A stretch of 64,000 bases of DNA, taken from Carnegiea gigantea (lineage: Eukaryota > Streptophyta > Magnoliopsida > Caryophyllales > Cactaceae). Positions 35,355-46,339 of this stretch are shown one piece after another. The DNA lies in assembly GCA_029747015.1 (NCBI GenBank), contig JAKOGI010001955.1, positions 10,001 through 74,000 of the forward strand. The letters run 5' to 3'. A program made the translations under genes and the position numbers. Within the stretch, counting starts at the first letter, position 1. Every line of letters starts with the position of its first letter. Below the pieces are notes generated by a model. It made no database searches and was not told where the DNA came from. It worked only from the letters and a program-made list of their open reading frames with translations.

Positions 35355-36489
35355 TTCTTAAAACGCTTAAAGGTTGACTTCCTTTCAAGAAATCTCTTCA
35401 TGTTGGTCCCTTTGGATCCTTAAAACTTTCTTTCTTTCTAAATACTGAAAGGCTATAAGCCGACTATTTTCTTATTCTTTAGAAAAGTAATCTGGGCATA
35501 AGATCATTACGAAGTGCTGGTTGGGAGAGATCTACACTCAATCCCAGTGAGACTAACTCACTCTATGCTCTTACTCCCGGGATGGTAACTAACTTTTGGA
35601 CCTTAACCCTCATTAGGGTCTCTAGAGATTACCATCTAGACTAGGGATTCCCCCGTTCAAGCAGGTTCACTCCCATCTATTGTCCCTAAGCACTTACCTT
35701 AGCCATTTAAACTAGTCATAATGACTAATAACTTGGTTACTTCTTTTGGTAAAAACCACTTGTCATACAACTCACACTTTTATAGAAAAACGTTTTAGGG
35801 ATTCCCCCATTCAAGCAAGTTCACTCCCAAACAGTGGTTGTGCAGCTGAAAATAGGCCATTGCTTACTACTAGTCATGGCTATTACTAGTTTGAAAACAC
35901 AAGAAGCATTCTTTGTCAAATCATCGCACATTCATGCATAATGTACCTTAAAAAAAGAAGGGGGGGTTTTACAAGTTTCACATACATACACTTCATAATC
36001 ATTTCAACAACACAATGAGCCACACATGGCCTCGCAATCCACACGATTGCGGAAATTTCACAACCCGGGCTCCCTCCTCACAAGCACCGTGCCACAAGGA
36101 CCTTGAACCACTCATAGTTCTTCCTCAAACCATCCAACTACCATCTCGGTTTCAATTTCACAATCTAGCGACCTAATCACTATGATATACGGAAAGGCAA
36201 TGCATAACTTACACACTTACCAATGCTGAACTTACCGATTAAATATTAGCAATTACTCGAGCGCTGCAATCAATGGTTGTAACCGAGCACACATATAGAA
36301 TTACATGTAAGCATTCATACGGCTAAACTTAATAGGAAGCTTGGGGGTGTGATTGGCATTCATGTAGGTTAGCTAGGGGTCGCAAACAAGCCATTCCAAA
36401 GCTAAACATAACTCACTAAATGGACAAGTGTTGGCTTCATGTTACATTTTCACGACGGACATAAAACGACTCATTTCAATCTAAAAACT

Positions 36490-37065
36490 TAGGCATGGAT
36501 TAACTATATGCATTCGAATTAACGCTAAACGTATATAATTCGTTTCGAATTAAGAATTTAGGCATAAATTAACTACGTACATTCGAATTAACGCTAAACA
36601 CATATAATTCACTTCGAATCAAGAACTTAGGCATAAATTAACTACGTGCATTCGAATTAACGCTAAACATATAATTCAATTAAAATCTTAAGCATAAATT
36701 AACTACATGCATTCGAAAACACTAAACACATATAATTCACTTCGAATCGAGAACTTGGGCATAAATTAACTACATGCATTCAAATTAACGCTAAACACAT
36801 ATAATTCACTTCGAATCAAGAACTTAGGCATAAATTAACTATATGCATTCGAATTAACGCTAAACTTATATAATTCGTTTCGAATTAAAATCTTAAGCAT
36901 AAATTAACTACATGCATTCGAATTAACGCTAAACTTATATAATTCACTTCAAATCAAGAACTTAGGCATAAATTAACTACATGCATTCGAATTAACGCTA
37001 AACACATATAATTCACTTCGAATTACAATCTCAGGCATAAATTAACTACATGAATCGAATCCTAA
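36490..37065. repeat. Minisatellite in S: about 8.4 units of ~69 bp
   Basis: Units are marked by AGGCATAAATTAACTAC and ATTCGAATTAACGCTAAAC. Spacing of the GGCATAAA mark is about 69 bases, with one shortened unit of about 62 bases near 36630-36690. Units differ at a few positions, and two types alternate (CACTTCGAATCAAGAAC against CGTTTCGAATTAAAATC). Confidence 0.9.
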
Positions 37066-37336
37066 ACATGTATAGCTCACTTCTTGACATTTCTAACGCA
37101 TTTAGCGAACCCTAACTTGACATGCAAGATCAATCTGCTGAAAAACATTTTCGAAATTAGTAATAGCTTAGGAGGGAGAAACACTTACTTGAAATCGCTT
37201 AATAACCCTCTCAATTGGCAGAAATTCACCCCAAATCCCCTTGAACTCGACCCTGGATCGGCTACCCCCAGAACCCGAAACCCTAGCTTCGACTTAGTGG
37301 CAATTTGGGCTGATTTTGGCCAGAATTCAACCCCCA

Positions 37337-37344
37337 ATTTATAG
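37337..37344 (-). promoter_or_regulatory. TATA box of solo LTR S
   Basis: The minus strand reads CTCTATAAATTGGGGG, matching the B LTR site. It could still start transcription, although there is no element behind it. Confidence 0.5.
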
Positions 37345-38019
37345 AGGAGGTAGTGAGGGTTGTGGGTTGCCGGAATCCGGCACGTGGGTGGTGGTTTTCG
37401 GGGGTTAGACGCGTGGTTTTTGGGCTGGGAGAAGTGGATGGTAGTGTGTGGTGGTTGTGGCGGTGGAGGACGCGTGTGGGGGGACCGATGGTCCCTTTCT
37501 CTCGCCGGCGACTCGTGGCGGACGGCGGTGGCGCCAAACGCCGGCCACTGGTTGCCGGTGAGAGGAAGAGAGAGAGTGAGAGCGAGCGAGTTCGAGAGAG
37601 GGGGGAGGTTTTGGGGTCTCTGTGACCCGATAACAAGCCCCCTCCCCTTTTGTTCTTCTTTTTTTTTGGGGGGGGCTAACTAACATCATTCAACTAAATT
37701 CTGGTTCCGTACTCGTTAACGGATAGGCTAAACTCGAGTTGAAACGACCTACAACTAACATTTCAATTTAAACTCTGGGGATTGACTAAGTAAAATGAAA
37801 AACGATTTTAAAAACTCGAGTTAGCATCGATTCAAAAATTTATAAATAAGTAGCGTCAATAATAACATTAATCAAATAGCCGTTCTTTTTAATGAAATTA
37901 ATCGTTAAAAACTCACACAGTCGACTTAATGCCTTTGTCGAACCATAATTCAAATGCAACCGGTAAATTCAGCAACTGAAACAGTTAGTCAGCAATAGAA
38001 TGAAAGTGTGGCTCTTACA

Positions 38020-38024
38020 GGTTG
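38020..38024. repeat. TSD of solo LTR S, right copy (GGTTG)
   Basis: Pairs with GGTCG at 34445-34449. Confidence 0.8.
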
Positions 38025-38396
38025 AGAAAGTGATTAGCTTCTTTTCACAATCTATGGTCACTTTATGCTTAGCTAATCAATCCATCCTAAAATAATGTCC
38101 CATCCTTGCATTTCCAATCATACTAAATCAGTAGGAAGGGTTTTCCCTTCTACATTAACAGCACAATCTCTAATGATAAGATCGGTATGATGAATAGTTC
38201 CTAATGCAGTGGTCATATAAAGTTGTATATCCATCCAGTTAGGCTTACTGGCGAGTTTCTTAGCAAATTCGGAGTTCACAAAAGAGTGAGTAGCACCAGA
38301 ATCAAATAAGATGCAAGCATGAAGATGGTTAATAAAAAGAACACATGGCACTATGTTAGCGTGTTCTCCAGTCTCTTGTCCTTCCAAGCAAAACAC
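38025..38396 (-). pseudogene. pro: B aspartic protease, active site intact
   Basis: The frame 38396-38118 encodes a retropepsin-like domain: NIVPCVLFINHLHACILFDS then GATHSFV, with the catalytic Asp-Ser-Gly-Ala-Thr loop unchanged. Further blocks are AKKLASKPNWMDIQL and HTDLIIRDCAVNVEGK. The frame then breaks (near 38118), but the linker to RT is readable up to the S insertion (DCEKKLITFS). Protease would cut the Gag-Pol polyprotein. Confidence 0.88.
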
Positions 38397-39340
38397 GCGA
38401 CCTCTTGCTTGTGGCTTCTTATTACTTCTATTGCCTCCTGAGGAAGCACCAGCTAGAGGGTGACCTTGTTGTGCTGCTGGGTTAGTCCCTTCTCCTAATC
38501 TCTGAGTATTGCCCTAGTTATTCCATGTGAACTTTGGGCATTGGCAACCCTGTAGCCCATTTCGCCATATGCAAAGCGCTGACCTATAATGCCTTTGCAT
38601 ACGAAAGTGTTGACGCCTACACTAATCACTTGTTCTCTTCTATTACCACTGTGCGGGGTGTTTTCCCTTGTTTTATCTCGTTCAGGTTTAAACTTCTTGA
38701 AGTTCTTGTTTTTTGATGAATTAGATCCTCTAGGGTCGAATTTTCTCTTTGCTCAGCCCTTTTCCCTATTTTCAATCTCGGTCTCATTCATAATACGGGC
38801 TACTTTCACAGTCCTCTAGTACATTTCTTGAAAATTAGCATAGGCATGCCCTGCTATCATTTTCTTCAGTTCCCTTTTCAATCCTTGTTCGAAGTGGTTC
38901 ATCCTCATTTCTTCAGTCGCCACTCAGTTTGGTGCGAAACGGCTCAGTTTATTGAACTTTGCCGCATATTCTATTACACTCATTTCCCCTTGCTTTAGGC
39001 ATAGGAACTCCTGCTCATTAGCCCTTCTCACATCTCAAGGATAGTATTGGGCATCCATCAGGGCATTCAGTTGATCCCACGCCAATGCTGGTTCACCTAT
39101 CCTAGGTTTCACCATTCCCCACTAAAATTCAGCTTCTTTCTTAAATTGATTGGTGGCCAGACGCACCTTAAGCCTCTCAGGGCATTCCATGATTTCAAAT
39201 AGAATTTCCATTCTTCTAAGCCATTTCTCATATATCATATGGTCATTTTCACCCCTGAACTTAGGAGGTTCCAGGTTATTAGACTAGCATATCATCTCCA
39301 TTGCAGTAGGTTCTTGAATTTGTTCGCGTCGTGGAGGCAT
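38397..39340 (-). pseudogene. gag: B gag pseudogene
   Basis: An ATG at 39340 starts MPPRREQIQEPTAMEMI, a typical start for this gag type. It continues PPKFRGENDHMIYEKWLRRM and EILFEIMECPERLKVRLA, then EQEFLCLKQGEMSVIEYAAK, the Gag core near 39010. The zinc knuckle near 38590-38545 is decayed (CKGIIGQRFAYGEMGY). Four or five stops are present, one of them early (about 39285). Confidence 0.85.
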
Positions 39341-39794
39341 CTATTCACATATTTACACAAGGGATTATTTAGTTCTACTTTCAACTAGGAGTTAACATCG
39401 GAACCACACTAGGACTTATAGGGGAGCATTTCTTGGTTAATGACATTATTTACAAGTGGGCAAAAGATGTTATGTATAGCTATAAGTTAAGTTTCAGCTT
39501 AACCCACACAAGGTTATACATGCATACCACATTTTGCTTTAAGGAAGTGCACGTAAACGCTTAAACAAACTAGTGAGCACATAAAACTTGATATGCACCA
39601 ATTGTATTTATTTCATTTAAACATTAGTAGTGTGACTTAGGAGTCACTGGAAATTCTCGTCATTCTAGTGCTTCATCTTGAGAGAAAACAAACTTGGAAG
39701 GTTTACATCCAGCTTATTTATGTACAACACAACATCTGTGAACCTGAGTTCACGCTACTCTACCCACTCCTTGTCTGAGGTGTCATCTCCATAG

Positions 39795-40330
39795 GTTGTC
39801 AACCATGGATTCATTTGAACTTTTAGATTGGTCAGGGTTCGGGGCTAATAACTCTTCTAACCTCACAATGGGGGCATATTCAATGTCATATTCTTCATCC
39901 ACTAACTCCCCCATTTTGAGAATAGTGGCTCGTCATCCTCGGGGATAGAGTGCTCCACAAGCATCCATATAGTGCACGCACATTAAGCTGATTCGCTGGT
40001 AGTGCTCGGCTTGAGGTCTCTCAGTGAAGAGGAGTCTCATTTGATGACGCTCCAGTTGGTTCCTCTCAAATAGGGTGGTAGAAAGGTGTTGGTTTTCAGC
40101 AGGTTGAATGAGGAAAATTTGGACGAGCTGGCTAGCAACGATGCTTCTCTGGAGCAGAATAACCCCTAAGTGGTCCACTTAGTGCTCCACTAGTAAGAGA
40201 AATTCCACCAGACCTCGTTATGTAAAAGGGGTGTATGCCCCCATGTCCACTGTCCACTATCCCAGGGTGACCGCTACTTCTTTCTATCTTCCAGTCATAT
40301 GTAGCTTTCTTATGAACTTTATCACCCAAT
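39795..40330 (-). pseudogene. B leader ORF upstream of gag
   Basis: From 40178 the minus strand is open for 81 codons to one stop near 39935. The same frame continues open with an acidic stretch, VDEEYDIEYAPIVRLEELLA, to about 39795. A second ORF (40329-40132) covers the region just upstream in another frame. No domain is recognised. Position (between PBS and gag), size and an acidic end are shared with the leader ORFs of R1 and A, although the sequence is clearly more distant. Confidence 0.4.
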
Positions 40331-40622
40331 AGTTTTGTATGACTCTATGGGGTTCTCATTGGTTATTCATCTCTATAGCTTGCCAATATATGATCGCATT
40401 CCAAGCAGCCCACTAAAACGGCAGATAAACATAATTGGCAATATGGAATACCATCCTACACTATCACTATAAGGGTAAGTCGAAAGCTAGCATATATACA
40501 CCGTAGATTATGTAGTTACTAATATAGGTATTAAAAATCAAACATGCTCACATAAGCAGATAAGTCATGTATTCCACACATCGCACTTCTATTATAATAT
40601 CTAAATGCATAATGCAAACCTA

Positions 40623-40636
40623 TGGCTCTAATACCA
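40623..40636 (-). other. B primer-binding site (tRNA-iMet type)
   Basis: The minus strand reads TGGTATTAGAGCCA, five bases inside the right LTR. Confidence 0.87.
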
Positions 40637-40641
40637 CCTAA

Positions 40642-43600
40642 CGTAACACCCCCAACTTGAAGAGGAGTCACACCGTCATGATCTCTTAAAAGGAATCCCT
40701 AAGGATTTTGAGGATGTGTATGGACATCAGCATTTAGTTAGGTAGTCTGGAATAAAACTGCAAGAGTTTCCCTGTGTTTTGCAACATTTCATTGTCTTAG
40801 CTTAAGCTAAGAGTACCTTTAAGCTGATAATAAATTAGAACAGGACATAGATAACTTGAATCACCGCCACGGGCCACCCGCCCAGGTCATTAATAGTCAA
40901 ACTAACTAACACGTGAGGTATAACATTATATAAATAGGTTCACAGCTAACTATATGCTTGCACATTCAATGTAAAGCTTAAACAATTACAAGTATGGTAA
41001 GGTATCAAGCACTTCTTAGCAATTATTCAATGAAACTGGCCAAAAGCTGGTGACACGTTGGCATCTAAATGACTTCAAAATAAACTTTATACCTGCTTAG
41101 TCTAAACCTGGAAAGGGAATAAAGAAAGGAATAAGCTACAACACTCAGTGAGTGTTTCTCAACTCCTTGAAAACCAAAACCATTTGCAGGTAATAATGAT
41201 AAGTAGTCGTCACACAACATTTGGATATTACTATTATGTTTAGGCAATTGTTGTCCAAAACAAAAAAAATCATCACCTCTAAACTTCAAACTAAGCCACC
41301 TAAGCTCATTTTTAGACCCTTAATAACCAAACTTCCACAATAATCAAGAATTTAGGCATATAAGCGAGCAAACCACAAGGATAGGGTAAAATGCTTTCAA
41401 ATACGCATTTTGAAAACGTAGTGACTCATGTTGTATTTAAATAATAGTTTATAAATCACACTAGCCTCTTCAAGGCTCATATACTTTCTACAGCTCCTGA
41501 AATACCCACGTTGGGAATAATTCAAACCATTTTCTCATATATCAGGAAAATATCTTCTTATTCAGACAGAAGATCTTATAACGTGCTAATTAGGGGAGAT
41601 CATCACTCGCCCTATGTGACGCCATCACTCACGCATCAAATTATTCCCGAGGCATAATATCTTTTGGACCATTACTCTCGTCAGAGTCTTCTAGGGTTTC
41701 CACTTTTGGGTCTACCGCCCCAGGCATTGGGATTCCTATAAACCAGGTCTACTCCCTAATCATTTGTCCACTAAAGCACTTATCTTAGCTGTTAAAATCA
41801 TACTAAACCTATTGTAGGTTATAAAAAGGAGTCACTATCACACACAGTAAGTTTCATCTTCAAGTCAGTCACGGATCATTTCTCTTTAATAGTTGCTTAC
41901 ACAATTAACGCCATGCTTGTCTAGCAAAATAAGCCATAACCCTATCAATGGTTTATGGTTCCTTCCCTTTCAAGATAAAAAACCTCTTAAAATCATAGTG
42001 AGTCTACGAACTCCCAATTCAAAACTTAAAGTAATTGTGCAGAATATAATTCAAACTGAGTTTTATAATTAACAACTTCAGTTGCCTTTTTTCAGTTCAT
42101 TTAAATCCTTTTAAACACAAAGAAAGAAGTACAAACAAATTGAAGCCTTAAAACATTTTCAAGCCCATTATCCAATTGAGTCGGTCACTGAGTAGTTCAA
42201 CGATTTAGGGTCATTTTAGGCTATAAATACCTTAACAATCAAACAGGAACTAGTGAACATTTAGAAACACTTGAAATTATGGAAACACGCTTTTAACGAC
42301 CCTTTTAAAGATTTCAAAAGTTCATAATCCATTCACATAGCATCATTTAAACAATTCAAGAGGGAAGGGGTTCACCAATACCACATTCATATCACTTCGC
42401 AGGAATAATTTCAGCAGAATCCACCTAATGTCCTCAAATACTTTACAATCCATATGATTACGATTAATGTCAAATGCATACTCCTTCATCACACAACACT
42501 GACAATAGAAACCTCGAATTGCTCATTGGTTTCACCTAAGGCCATCCAACTTCCAAGCTTGGTTTAATATCCCAACAACTCAATCGATTAATTCTGGAAA
42601 CCAACATCCACAAGCATAGCATTCATATCAATTACCAAAAACAGAATTTAAGCATGCCCAAACTGACCTAGCAGTAGCATTAAAGCATAATTCGGTTTGT
42701 TCTTCAATTTCTCAAATCGCCCTGCTAGCAACTATGAACATAGCGTTCACATGCGACCACCAAAATAAAATTCATGCATAATAAAACTGATTTAACAGCA
42801 ACATTAAGACACAATTCTGCTTGTTACGCAATTCTCCAAATTGATTGGTTAGCAAAAGCTATGCATCAACTAAACATGGAAGAGTCCTAAATCAGCATCA
42901 TCATCATGTTTACCTAATTTTAGTCCTAATTCCTCTAATTACCGATAACTAACTAAAACTCAAGCATAAACTAACTGCATTCGTTAAAATCTATCAAAAT
43001 TATTAATAATTAGAAGGAAGAGAAAACCCACCTTGATTCCAAGCTAGAGGACTCGACTAAGGGCTTTTGGGCTCAACTTTAGATGCTTGAAAACGCGGAT
43101 TTTGACTCGTTGTTGCAGCCATGCTCGAACCTACTCGAATTGGACCCCAAAATTTACTGGACTTTCACCCATTGATTTGAAGTTGTGGTGGATGTTTTAT
43201 ACTGTGAATCACTCCCAATTTATAAAGATAATTGAGTAGCTAAAGATACGACTGCATGGCCGAGCTCCGAAATGCATTTGAAGCCTCAAAACGCCGCCCA
43301 AATTGAGCATAAATGTGGTGGTCTCTTTTGGATTTCGCCTAGAATTCACAGCAGGGGTTTGTTAGGTTCTGGAGGAGATTGAATGAGGGGCAATGCGAGT
43401 TGGGTTGAGTAGAAATCGAGGGAATTTGGTGCTTTTGTGGCTGCGTGTATGGAGAGCAGTAGAAGAAGAAGAAGAAGAAGAGAGAGAAAGATGGGGGGCT
43501 CGAAGGTCTCACGTCCCTAGGACGAAGAAGATGCCAGACTTCAATCTGGTGCCGTTTTGACGAAAGTGCTCCTCCCCTTTCCCCCTTTTTTTGTTTCAAG

Positions 43601-43995
43601 CTTGCCCAATAATTAACACCGCTAGTCTAATCTCGTACTTCATACTCTAAACCTAAATTGATAATGCAATCTCTCATCGATTAATCATTCTCGATTATAT
43701 CAAGGTTCAATTTAGTGATTAACAAAACCAATTCTAAGGTTGACAACCTAATTGTATTTGAGATTCTACTTGAATTAGTACCCGATAATAATCCCTATTA
43801 ACGCTTATTAAAAATATCAAAAAATTTTCAAAACTAATAATAATAATAGAAAAAATAATATTCCTTTAATAAAATTATCGCTCACACAAGCACATCAATA
43901 ATAATTTAACTTATATACTTAATAAAATATGATTTTATAACATCATAAGGTAATACCGTCAGTTTAACGTAAAAATAAAGAACGCTGGTATTACA
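40642..43995 (-). repeat. B 5' LTR (right copy, 3354 bp)
   Basis: CGTAACACCCCC ... GCTGGTATTACA; the first base is C where the left copy has T. The LTRs differ by scattered substitutions and small indels. A TATA box is kept at 43217-43224 on the minus strand, and a purine-rich tract lies at about 43459-43498. Confidence 0.93.
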
Positions 43996-44000
43996 CCATC
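43996..44000. repeat. TSD of element B, right copy (CCATC)
   Basis: Identical to 28012-28016; LTR-C continues at 44001. Confidence 0.95.
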
Positions 44001-45087
44001 CTTTGGAGCCTTCTGAACCTCATCCATTAAGCCCTCAGGAGCCAGCAAGCACCAAGGAGATAAGGAAGTCCATACTTTGGTGAGAAACACCCTAAACCAG
44101 TCCAACAGTAGCTTACCCAGTTCATTCGAAAAATGGCCAGGTTTTGTATGTCTTTTGGGGCCAGCAGCTGAAGGCAATATTGACTGTTTTGATCACTTAT
44201 CTGAAGTTTAAGGAGTTAACTTTCTACTAAAACAAGTTGCAAGGCTTTTGGACATCAATTAGTTAGTCAATTAGAAAGATCATTCCAACAGCATAGAATA
44301 CGCGACAATCTACTGTAGTCCGATTTGAAGGGAAATTAAAGGGAACCAACTAGGTCCAACCTTTTTGAAACTTTAGATCATGAGGAAAGGAATAAAAATT
44401 TATCAAGTAATGCCCAAAGTTCTTCCAATCCACTCCCTTATGCTACCTTTATCCAACCAAAATTACAAGGAAATACCCTTTTACCTGGTTTCAAGGTGGC
44501 CATAGAGAGGGATTTTGTTTCTAGTGTACTTGCTTTGAATTAAACTAATGTAATGGGTTGCCTTGTAAGCTTGACACCCCATTTAGTTGAATCATTAGTC
44601 CTAGTGAGGTGGCCAAAGCTAGATTAGATTGGTTAGTGTATTTAGGTGACCGATTTGATCATCCCCTCTTTGTTAAGGGTACTCTCGTTCCTCCGACTGA
44701 CTTTCAAAGGTTGGAATGGCTGGAATAGTTCCTTTAAAATCAGCCTCAAGCCGCTTTGTAAATCAAATTTTTTGGATGAATGAAAATTGAGCTTGAAAAA
44801 CTCTCTCTCTTAAATCCTGGTGTTATATCTTGAGCTTAGCAACTCAAGTGGGTCTTTAGGTCTCTTTATCTCAAATAGGGGGTGATTAATTTCTACAACT
44901 TAATTGATCTAAAGAGATTCCTAAGTGTGGTCAAGGGTGGATCCTCTGATTATCCCTTGCTAAACTCACTTGTTCATCTCATTTGGCTTAACTCATTCAC
45001 ATTCTACCCGGTATTACAGGTTGCCCAGATTTTGTTACCATTGTTTCCGTAGTTATTTTAGAGCTTCTGACGCAAGAATACATCAAG

Positions 45088-45099
45088 TGGTATCAGAGC
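45088..45099 (+). other. C primer-binding site (tRNA-iMet)
   Basis: TGGTATCAGAGC, two bases after the LTR end, is an exact initiator-Met PBS. Confidence 0.9.
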
Positions 45100-45189
45100 T
45101 TTGCTATCCTCCTATGGTCGCAACTTCCAAAGCCAAAAGACAACCTTAGCTAAACACAATGCCAGCCCATAAAGTACCCTCTCTCAAGC

Positions 45190-46335
45190 ATGTCTTCTAG
45201 CCTCACACCGAAGCAAGTGGCTAAACAAGCCCTTAAAGAAAAGGTTGAGCTTGAGGTAAGAGATAATTACTTACAATCTTAACTAGGCCAACTCATGCAA
45301 GAGAAAAGGAGGAACCTAAGGAGTTCAAGAAGCTCTAGCAAATAAGAGCACTTAGATGATTCTAAGGGTAGAAACCTGATTGGAGATTTAAGCGATGATG
45401 AGTTTGTAAGGTCATCAAGAAGGCACAATAGGCCTAGAGAAAGAAGCTACAACGATTTCAAGGTGGACATTTTAGAGTTTGAAGGCCAACTAGACCTGGA
45501 CCTTTTCTTAGATTGGCTTCAAACTGTTGAAAGAGTCTTTGAGTATAAAGATATTCCAGAAGGAAAAAAGGCAAAGCTTATTGCCTTTAAGTTTAGAAAG
45601 TATGCATCTATTTGGTGGCCTAATGTAGTTTCTAAGAGAGTAAGGAAGGGAAAAGGGAAAATCAAGACTTAGAGGAAAATAGAAGCCAAACTTAAGTCCA
45701 AATTCCTTCCCCCCCCCCCAAATATCTTTAAGATAACTTCCTAAAACTCCACCACTTTAAACAAGGATCTAAGAGTGTAAAGGAGTACATTAAAGATTTT
45801 AAACAACTTCTCTTAAAGTGTGATTTGAAGGAGAATGGATCACAAACCTTGATAAGGTATCTAAGTGGGTTAGATGAGCAAATTGCTCACGTTGTGAAGC
45901 TGTACCCGTACATGTCCCTAGATGAGCTTAGCACTGTAGCTCACAAAGTGGAGTTATAAAAGAAACTCAAGGGCAACGGTGCGATCACCAAGCCAAATGC
46001 ATGACCTTTTAGCTTCCAAAATCCCCCTTATACTACCCCAAAAACCCCCTCAAACACAAACAGAAGACCTCCATAACCCATTGGCCCTCAAACTCCCTCT
46101 AAACTACCACTAAAGCCCACGAACAAGAGGCGGTGCTTTAGGTGTCAAGGCCTTGGTCACTTTGCCTCCTACTATCCAAACAAAAGGGTGGTGTCTTTGG
46201 CTAAATATTAAGCTTCTTTTAGGGAGCTAAATGTAGAAGGAGAGGAAGAGGAGAAATAGCTTTTCTTGAATGAAGCTCTAGAGGAGGTTGAGGAAGGACC
46301 GGATGAAGGGGAAATGCTTGTAATTAGGCGAGCAC
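45190..46335 (+). pseudogene. gag: C gag pseudogene (copy 1)
   Basis: Starts at ATG 45190 (MSSSLTPKQVAKQALKEK). A Ser/Arg-rich linker follows, then the Gag domain at 45463-45672: LEFEGQLDLDLFLDWLQTVE and RVFEYKDIPEGKKAKLIAFK. Next come a basic stretch and a cytosine run at about 45710 that breaks the frame. Further on are VKEYIKDFKQLLLKCDLKEN and the helix YLSGLDEQIAHVVKLYP. The zinc knuckle near 46137 is CFRCQGLGHFASYY, with its last Cys changed to Tyr. An acidic tail follows. Several stops are present. Confidence 0.87.
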
Positions 46336-46339
46336 TAAG

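Larger units (their letters stand above)
34450..38019 (-). mobile_element. S: solo LTR (3570 bp) of a Tekay/Del-like element
   Basis: Starts TGTAACACCCC and ends CTCTTACA, with TSD GGTCG/GGTTG and no internal region. Its start and several inner blocks resemble the B LTR (a CTGGAACGAAACTGCCAGAG block against CTGGAATAAAATTGCAAGAG), so it is a related subfamily. Solo LTRs arise by recombination between the two LTRs of one element. Removing S and one TSD copy rejoins B protease and RT coding in frame (ITFST then PKGER). ORFs inside, such as those at 37283-37689, are LTR sequence. Confidence 0.9.
28017..43995 (-). mobile_element. B: complete Tekay/Del-like Ty3/gypsy element with TSD and nested solo LTR
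   Basis: A 15.98-kb insertion with LTRs of 3389 and 3354 bp, PBS, PPT and TSD CCATC. Minus-strand order from the right is LTR, PBS, leader ORF, gag, protease, (solo LTR S), RT, RNase H, integrase, PPT, LTR. Without S the element is 12.4 kb. Its genes carry few enough lesions that most domains are readable, so it is younger than A or T1, but it is not functional. Confidence 0.93.
28003..45085 (+). repeat. C 5' LTR, split by B (28003-28016 and 44001-45085)
   Basis: Starts TGATGGGGACCATC, is interrupted by B, and resumes with CTTTGGAGCCTTCTG at 44001. It ends CATCA beside the PBS. The joined length is about 1.1 kb, and it matches 49515-50634. Confidence 0.88.

Noticed and set aside
36490..37065. 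Regularly spaced repeats that could suggest a CRISPR-like array
   Set aside because: Units are contiguous about 69-bp tandem repeats without unique spacers, inside a plant LTR.
37283..37689. Overlapping ORFs of 90-117 codons on both strands
   Set aside because: They lie in a GC-rich, GA-repeat part of solo LTR S. Frames on both strands are open because of base composition, and no domain is seen.
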